From Burkholderiales bacterium (GTDB lineage Bacteria > Pseudomonadota > Gammaproteobacteria > Burkholderiales > Burkholderiaceae_C): a stretch of DNA of 5,676 bases. Where the stretch lies: the NCBI GenBank assembly GCA_947450745.1, contig CANFYD010000285.1, positions 1 to 5,676 of the forward strand. Direction: 5' to 3'. How positions within the stretch are numbered: the first letter of the stretch is position 1; each line of letters starts with the position of its first letter. Below, piece after piece: positions 1 through 3,736 of the stretch. Under the pieces are notes generated by a model. It was not told where the DNA came from and searched no databases. It saw nothing but the letters and a program-made list of their open reading frames with translations. A program made the position numbers and the translations under genes.

Positions 1-491
1 ATGTTGTCCGCCGCAGCGGGCAGGCGCCGAAGCGCGGCGTCGTTCAAGTACAAGTGCTGCGGGTCGAGCAGCCAGGTCATGGCTTGGGCTTGGGCTTGCT
101 GGTCAGCTTGGGGCGTGAGCTCCGGCGTCAGCGCGGCGGACTGCAACACATCCTGGCCGATGATGCGCAGGCTGAACACCTTGCCGTCGGCAGCGCTGGC
201 CTGCGCTTGGCCTTCCAGCACCGGTGAGGCCAGGACCACGCCGGGCAGGCGGGCGATGTCGGCATAGGCGGCTTCGAGTGAGCGGCCGGGGTCGGCGCGG
301 ACGACCAGGTCGGGCTTGCCGCTCAGGCTGGCCGCTGCCGAGCCGAACTCGGCCAGTGCGCTGCTGTTCAGCAGGTGGACGCCAAAGCCGAGCGCCACGC
401 CCAGCATGATGGCCAACAAGGCCAGCAATTGGCGACCGGCTTGGTGGCGCAAGGCCGGCCAGGACAATTTCACCCACCAAGTCAAGCTCAA
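1..491 (-). CDS. FtsX/MacB-type ABC transporter permease, N-terminal part
   Basis: Reading the minus strand from a TTG at 491-489 gives an open frame of 163 codons that runs off the left edge, so the C-terminus is missing. The protein starts MSLTWWVKLSWPALRHQAGR, followed by one clear membrane segment at about residues 21-42 (LLALLAIMLGVALGFGV). After that comes a soluble, presumably periplasmic stretch (DLVVRADPGRSLEAAYADI, then LPGVVLASPVLEGQAQ). This order, a short cytoplasmic N-terminus, one helix, then a large periplasmic domain, is that of the FtsX/MacB/YbbP permease superfamily. The ABC ATPase just upstream is the matching subunit type. The substrate cannot be read from this fragment; lipoprotein, lipid or peptide export are family possibilities. 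An in-frame TGA lies 12 nt before the TTG, so the start must be TTG 491, TTG 485 or GTG 473. The motif AAGTGAG, six bases before TTG 491, favours the first. That motif lies at the edge of the inverted-repeat element. Confidence 0.82.
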   Translation of the reverse strand, partial: MSLTWWVKLSWPALRHQAGRQLLALLAIMLGVALGFGVHLLNSSALAEFGSAAASLSGKPDLVVRADPGRSLEAAYADIARLPGVVLASPVLEGQAQASAADGKVFSLRIIGQDVLQSAALTPELTPQADQQAQAQAMTWLLDPQHLYLNDAALRRLPAAADN

Positions 492-497
492 GCGGAT

Positions 498-504
498 CTC
501 ACTT
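498..504 (-). promoter_or_regulatory. putative ribosome binding site of the ABC permease
   Basis: The minus strand reads AAGTGAG six bases before TTG 491. It is a partial Shine-Dalgarno match and is the main reason for choosing TTG 491 over TTG 485 and GTG 473. It overlaps the outer end of the right-hand inverted repeat (minus-strand sense), so the inserted element seems to provide the initiation signal of the permease. Confidence 0.35.
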
Positions 505-521
505 CAACCTAGATCCGGCAG
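502..521. repeat. terminal inverted repeat, copy 1
   Basis: CTTCAACCTAGATCCGGCAG on the plus strand. It pairs with the copy at 728-747 with one mismatch at its fourth base. It contains the stop codon (TAG on the minus strand, 511-509) of the small ORF. Confidence 0.75.
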
Positions 522-697
522 TTAGACGCGGCCGAGTGGGCTGCGTTGCGGTGCGATGGCAAGGCGCTGCGACGCAGTGGGCTCTTGCCCACCAGGAGAA
601 GCAACGCAGCCAGCGTGACGTAGCGCGGCTCAATCGGCTGTGTAGCGCGCTCACCCAATGGGTGAAGGTGCGCGGGCAGGGGAATCTCAATAGACAT
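509..697 (-). CDS. possible small ORF inside the inverted-repeat element, 62 aa
   Basis: An ATG at 697-695 is preceded five bases upstream by GGAG, a good ribosome binding site. It opens a 62-codon frame ending at TAG 511-509 inside the terminal repeat. The start overlaps the last 11 bases of the ABC ATPase frame, and the stop lies 17 bases before the TTG of the permease, so the three frames leave almost no untranslated gap. The peptide starts MSIEIPLPAHLHPLGERATQ and has a short hydrophobic patch (YVTLAALLLLVGK, about residues 25-37) that is barely long enough for a membrane helix. The basic tail is Ser/Ala/His/Arg-rich. I recognise no family. It may be a chance frame in a structured repeat; its main effect could be to carry ribosomes across the element. 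An upstream in-frame extension to 727 is possible but has no better start signal. Confidence 0.3.
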   Translation of the reverse strand: MSIEIPLPAHLHPLGERATQPIEPRYVTLAALLLLVGKSPLRRSALPSHRNAAHSAASNCRI

Positions 698-1385
698 GGG
701 AACTCCGAGGCGGTGGGGAGCGGTCATCTGCCGGATCTAGGTTCAAGCCTTGGTCGTCGAGCTTGAGGCAACGGTCGGCCCGCTCGGCCGCCCGCTCGGA
801 ATGGGTCACCAGCAAGCAAGCCGAGCCCTGCTGACGCACCTGCGCCAGCAACAGATCAAGCACTGCACCGGCGTGGCGGGCATCGAGGTTGCCAGTCGGC
901 TCGTCCGCCAGCACCAACGCCGGTTTGTGCACCAGCGCCCGCGCGATGGCGACCCGCTGCAACTGCCCGCCGGACAACTGACGCGGCAGCCGCTGCCCCA
1001 AACCTTCAAGACCGACCGCGGCCAGCATCTCGGCAACCCGTGCCGGGTCCGGCCGGCGCAGCAGCAGCAGGGGCAGGCCGACGTTGTCCGCCACGTTCAA
1101 ATGCGGCAGCACGTGAAAGGCCTGGAAGACAAAGCCGAGCTGGGCCCGTCGCAGCAGCGCCCGCTGGCTGTCGTTCATCACGGTGAGGTCGGCACCGGCC
1201 AATAGCACGCGGCCGGCGTCCAGCGTGTCCAGCCCGGCCAGGCAATTCAACAGCGTCGATTTGCCCGAGCCCGATTCCCCCAGCAAGGCGACCAACTCGC
1301 CCGCAGCCAGTTGCAGATCGATGCCTTCAAAAATGACGCTCTGGCCGTAGCTTTTGCGCAGCCCGGTGGCTTCAAGCAGCGCCAT
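687..1385 (-). CDS. ABC transporter ATP-binding protein (LolD/MacB-type)
   Basis: This is a 232-residue cytoplasmic ATPase subunit that would power the permease encoded downstream. All nucleotide-binding motifs are intact: Walker A GESGSGKST (36-44), Q-loop Gln88 (FVFQAF), signature LSGGQLQR (137-144), Walker B ALVLADEP with catalytic Glu162, D-loop region NLDA (166-169) and H-loop His195 (VTHS). The motif spacing and the phrases FQAFHVLPHLNVADNV and LADEPTGNLD are typical of the LolD/MacB/YbbA subfamily that works with FtsX-type permeases. The ATG overlaps the miaA stop by one base (TGATG), and AGGCGG lies six bases upstream, so translation is probably coupled to miaA. The C-terminal tail from about residue 214 (LNLDPADDRSPPPRSSHVY) is encoded by the inverted-repeat element and looks non-native. 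Because it follows the last conserved segment, activity is probably unaffected. The transported substrate is unknown. Confidence 0.93.
   Translation of the reverse strand: MALLEATGLRKSYGQSVIFEGIDLQLAAGELVALLGESGSGKSTLLNCLAGLDTLDAGRVLLAGADLTVMNDSQRALLRRAQLGFVFQAFHVLPHLNVADNVGLPLLLLRRPDPARVAEMLAAVGLEGLGQRLPRQLSGGQLQRVAIARALVHKPALVLADEPTGNLDARHAGAVLDLLLAQVRQQGSACLLVTHSERAAERADRCLKLDDQGLNLDPADDRSPPPRSSHVY
703..706 (-). promoter_or_regulatory. ribosome binding site of the small ORF
   Basis: GGAG on the minus strand, five bases before ATG 697. It sets the choice of the 62-codon form over a longer one and lies within the 3' end of the ABC ATPase frame. Confidence 0.35.
728..747. repeat. terminal inverted repeat, copy 2
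   Basis: CTGCCGGATCTAGGTTCAAG on the plus strand, inverted relative to 502-521. It lies inside the 3' end of the ABC ATPase frame and encodes the residues LNLDPA near the ATPase C-terminus. Confidence 0.75.
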
Positions 1386-2362
1386 CAGCGACCGCCTGCG
1401 GGCTGTTCTGGCTGCGGCTGCATCAACAGCCGCTGCACCGCCGCCAGCACGGCCGGCACCGCTTGCGGGTCGTCGCAGGCGATCACCTCGCGCTGCGGCA
1501 TGCTGCGCAACCAGGTCAGCTGCCGCTTGGCCAGTTGGCGAGTGGCGGCTGCGCCAAGTTCTTGCAAGCTGCGGAAGTCATCGGTTGCTAGCGCCTCCCA
1601 GCTCTGCCGGTAGCCGACGCAGCGCATCGACGGCGTGTTGGCTGTCAAGTCGCCGCGTGCCCGCAACTGCCGCACTTCGTCAAGCAGGCCTTGGGCCAGC
1701 ATCTGCTCGAAGCGCTGCCCAAGCCGTTCATGCAGCCAGGCGCGGTTGCGCGGTTCGAGTGAAATCAGCGGCCAATCGACGCCGGCGCTGCGCTGTTGGT
1801 GCAGCTCGGTCATCGTCCTGCCGGTCAATTGCCAGACCTCCAGCGCGCGCTGAATGCGCTGTGCATCGGCCGGAGCCACGCGGGCAGCGGTGGCCGGGTC
1901 GATCAACGCCAACTCGGCATGCAGGGCCGGCCAACCGAGCGCTGCGCCGCGTGCATCCAGCGCGGCCCGCACGCTAGCATCGCCCTCGGGCAGGTCGCTC
2001 AGCCCGTCGAACAGCGCTTTGAAGTAAAGCATGGTGCCGCCGACCAGCAGCGGCAAACGCCCACGCGCCAGAATCTCGGCCGCCAAGCGCTGCGCAGCGA
2101 CGGCAAATTGTCCGGCCGAATAGACCTCGGTCGGCTCGGTGATGTCGATCAGATGATGCGGTACCGCCCGCAACTGCTCAGCCGTCGGCTTGGCCGTGCC
2201 GATGTCCATGCTCCGGTACACCAAGGCCGAATCGACGCTGATGATCTCCACCGGCAGCACTTCCGCCAACGCCAACGCCGCCGCCGTCTTGCCGCTGCCC
2301 GTCGGCCCCGCAATACAAATCGGCCGCCAAAACGAGTTTTTCCACACCGGGGTCAGAGTCAT
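1385..2362 (-). CDS. miaA: tRNA dimethylallyltransferase MiaA
   Basis: MiaA transfers the dimethylallyl group of DMAPP to N6 of adenosine 37 in tRNAs that read codons starting with U, the first step towards ms2i6A. The 325-residue product is close to the usual length of slightly over 300. Visible landmarks are the P-loop GPTGSGKT (19-26), SVDSALVYRSMDIGTAKP (42-59) with the presumed catalytic Asp44, the substrate-channel segment LLVGGTMLYFKAL (105-117), RCVGYRQ (247-253) and the C-terminal tRNA-binding block TRQLAKRQLTWLR (274-286). The start is uncertain: ATG 2362 has no clear ribosome binding site. The first codons, encoding MTLTP, are read from a copy of the intergenic GGGGTCAGA repeat. 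GTG 2347 (residue 6) is an alternative, also without a good upstream signal. Either start leaves the P-loop intact. The stop overlaps the ATG of the ABC ATPase by one base. The upstream MFS gene is 123 bp away, so miaA may have its own promoter. Confidence 0.96.
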   Translation of the reverse strand: MTLTPVWKNSFWRPICIAGPTGSGKTAAALALAEVLPVEIISVDSALVYRSMDIGTAKPTAEQLRAVPHHLIDITEPTEVYSAGQFAVAAQRLAAEILARGRLPLLVGGTMLYFKALFDGLSDLPEGDASVRAALDARGAALGWPALHAELALIDPATAARVAPADAQRIQRALEVWQLTGRTMTELHQQRSAGVDWPLISLEPRNRAWLHERLGQRFEQMLAQGLLDEVRQLRARGDLTANTPSMRCVGYRQSWEALATDDFRSLQELGAAATRQLAKRQLTWLRSMPQREVIACDDPQAVPAVLAAVQRLLMQPQPEQPAGGR

Positions 2363-2366
2363 TTTT
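2349..2366 (+). repeat. REP-like repeat, copy 1 (GGGGTCAGAGTCATTTTT)
   Basis: An 18-base copy differing from the second copy (2402-2419) at two positions, in the same orientation 53 bp away. Motifs of the form GGGGTCAGA(N3)ATTTTT recall, from memory, dispersed REP-like repeats linked to IS200-like (RAYT) transposases in proteobacteria. That link cannot be tested here. This copy overlaps the first codons of miaA. Confidence 0.55.
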
Positions 2367-2375
2367 TTGCGTCCC

Positions 2376-2388
2376 CAGCCCGAGGCTG
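2376..2388. repeat. small palindrome between the REP-like copies
   Basis: CAGCC-CGA-GGCTG, a perfect 5-bp stem with a 3-base loop. A second small palindrome, CCCAT-GA-ATGGG, follows at 2393-2404 and overlaps the start of repeat copy 2. Neither is followed by a T-run on the strand being transcribed, so I do not call a terminator. Confidence 0.5.
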
Positions 2389-2401
2389 AAAACCCATGAA
2401 T

Positions 2402-2419
2402 GGGGTCAGATACATTTTT
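2402..2419 (+). repeat. REP-like repeat, copy 2 (GGGGTCAGATACATTTTT)
   Basis: This is the second 18-base copy, matching copy 1 at 16 of 18 positions. With the palindromes between them the pair forms a compact unit of about 70 bp (2349-2419), as expected for a REP doublet or a remnant of one. Confidence 0.55.
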
Positions 2420-2442
2420 ATTCGCGATTTTCGGGTTTTGAA
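2414..2442 (-). promoter_or_regulatory. weak candidate promoter for miaA
   Basis: On the minus strand TTCAAA (2442-2437) and AAAAAT (2419-2414) are separated by 17 bases, each matching four of six sigma70 consensus positions. The gap is the most AT-rich part of the window and the only sizeable non-coding break between MFS and miaA, so a promoter here is reasonable. The motif matches alone are weak, and the sequence is partly repeat-derived. Confidence 0.2.
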
Positions 2443-2485
2443 CGCGGTTTTGGCCTGTTTTGGAGCTGCTTTTGACCCGTGCCGT

Positions 2486-3736
2486 TCAAGCGGCCGCTGC
2501 CACCACCACCGGCGGCAGTGGCCGCTGCACCAGCGTCCAGGCAACCAGTGTCGTCAAAACGGCAAAGAAGCACAGCGTCAAGGCCAAGGGCAGGGCATTT
2601 GTCATGCCCGGCAGCGCGTGGCTGAGCCAAGCACCGACGATGAAGGCCGCCAGCGCCATCAAGAACCCCGACAGCGCCGAGGCCGCCCCGGCCCGCTGCG
2701 GGAACGGCCCGACCGCCCCGGCTTGCCCGCAAGGCTGCAGCACGCCGTGGCCAAAAATCATCAGCCATTGCGGCAGCAACAGCGCCGCCACCGACTGCTG
2801 ACCGGCCAGCGCCAAGCCCGCCACCAGCAGCCCGCCGGTCAGCGTGAACACCGCCCCGCGCTTGACGCTGGCGGCCAGGCCGTGATGCTGCAGCCAGTGG
2901 CGGCAGATCAGCGTGCCCAGCACATACACGGCGGCGCAAGAGCCCAGCAGCAAGCCGTAAGTCTGGCGCGACAGCTGCAACAGCTCGATGAACACAAAGG
3001 AGGAGCCTGCCAGAAAGCTGTAGAGCGTGGCATAGGCCAGCGCCGTCAGCAGGCCGAAGGCGCGAAAGGTCGGGTGGCGCAGCACGATGACCCAGCCGCG
3101 CAGCATCTCACGCGGCTGCAGCGCTTGCGGGTTGCGCTGCTGCAGCGACTCCGGCACCCGCAGCACGACGTACAGCAAGCTCAGCGCGGCAAAGACGGCA
3201 ATCGCCAACATGGCCGCGCGCCAGCCCCAGACCGCGCTGAGCCAGCCGCCCAGAGCCGGGCTCAACATCGCCAGCAGACCCAGGCCGGTGAGCGCTCGCG
3301 CCATCACTTGCGCGCCCTGATGCGGCTCGAACCAATCGCGCAACATGGCGCGTGCGCAGACCACGGAGGCCGCCAAACCGAGGCCTTGCAAGCCTCGCCA
3401 AGCGACCAGTTGTTCGATCGTGGCACTGCTGGCGGCACCCAGCGCGGCCAGCAAATAAAGTGCCAAGCCTCCCAGCAGCACCGGTCGCCGCCCGAACCGG
3501 TCTGATACCGGCCCGAGCAGCAATTGCCCGATGCCGAAAGAGACCATCAGCGCGGACAAGGTCAGTTGCACACCCGACATGCCGGCACCCAGCGCCGTGC
3601 GCAAGCCGGGCAGGGCGGGTAAGTAAAGGTCGGTGGTGACAGGCTGCAGCCCCAGCAGCAGCGCCAAAGCCAAGACCGCGACGCTATGGCGGTGGGACTC
3701 AGCTACTCCCTCAACCTTGCCCTCTGAATCAATCAA
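2486..3736 (-). CDS. Bcr/CflA-family MFS drug efflux transporter
   Basis: This is a 416-residue inner-membrane exporter of the DHA1 group, which uses the proton gradient to expel drugs or metabolites. Twelve hydrophobic segments are expected, and the length fits the family at around 400. Signature regions include TDLYLPALP at the end of the first helix (35-43), which is typical of Bcr/CflA proteins, motif A GPVSDRFGRRPVLLGG in the first cytoplasmic loop (75-90), and the motif-C-like antiporter sequence LSPALGGWLS (158-167). The substrate is unknown; bicyclomycin, chloramphenicol or sulfonamide export is known for relatives. The frame starts at TTG 3736, within the last codons of the pseudouridine synthase gene (8-nt overlap). 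GGGAG lies four bases upstream, and no ATG or GTG occurs before the first helix, which supports the unusual start. The C-terminus is Ala/Val-rich (PPVVVAAAA) and looks unremarkable. No clear terminator follows the stop. Confidence 0.92.
   Translation of the reverse strand: MIDSEGKVEGVAESHRHSVAVLALALLLGLQPVTTDLYLPALPGLRTALGAGMSGVQLTLSALMVSFGIGQLLLGPVSDRFGRRPVLLGGLALYLLAALGAASSATIEQLVAWRGLQGLGLAASVVCARAMLRDWFEPHQGAQVMARALTGLGLLAMLSPALGGWLSAVWGWRAAMLAIAVFAALSLLYVVLRVPESLQQRNPQALQPREMLRGWVIVLRHPTFRAFGLLTALAYATLYSFLAGSSFVFIELLQLSRQTYGLLLGSCAAVYVLGTLICRHWLQHHGLAASVKRGAVFTLTGGLLVAGLALAGQQSVAALLLPQWLMIFGHGVLQPCGQAGAVGPFPQRAGAASALSGFLMALAAFIVGAWLSHALPGMTNALPLALTLCFFAVLTTLVAWTLVQRPLPPVVVAAAA

Larger units (their letters stand above)
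502..747. mobile_element. 246-bp inverted-repeat-bounded element (MITE-like)
   Basis: The plus strand at 502-521 reads CTTCAACCTAGATCCGGCAG and at 728-747 CTGCCGGATCTAGGTTCAAG. These are inverted copies matching at 19 of 20 positions, with 206 bp between them. The interior has further palindromes: an 11-bp inverted pair at 539-549 and 601-611, a 6-bp hairpin at 577-592, and a 15-nt palindrome at 651-665. No transposase is encoded; the only sizeable frame is a 62-codon ORF. The size, terminal repeats, lack of transposase and position between two genes of an ABC operon fit a non-autonomous miniature element of the ERIC or Correia kind. It does not match a family that I recognise. No clean flanking duplication is evident next to the repeats. 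That it is an insertion is an inference; a conserved structured intergenic region is the alternative. Confidence 0.5.

Noticed and set aside
103..480. 125-codon minus-strand open frame in the permease region
   Set aside because: Its Arg/Pro/Gly-rich translation is a frame shadow. The neighbouring frame encodes a membrane helix and periplasmic segment typical of FtsX-type permeases and is open from 491 to the left edge.
521..547. Possible integron attC-like core sites (GTCTAAC and GTTGAAG near the inverted repeat)
   Set aside because: The pair is too close together, the second core breaks the GTTRRRY rule at its last base, and no cassette or integrase context is present.
1796..2389. 197-codon plus-strand open frame opposite miaA
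   Set aside because: It is antisense to conserved MiaA motifs and has no recognisable domain or start signal.
2376..2404. Rho-independent terminator after the MFS gene
   Set aside because: The stems are only 5 bp and no T-run follows on the minus strand, which is the transcribed sense. They fit the repeat unit better.
2396..3505. 369-codon plus-strand open frame opposite the MFS gene
   Set aside because: The product is Gln/Arg/His-rich with no hydrophobic core or motif, while the opposite strand encodes a full 12-helix transporter with intact motif A.
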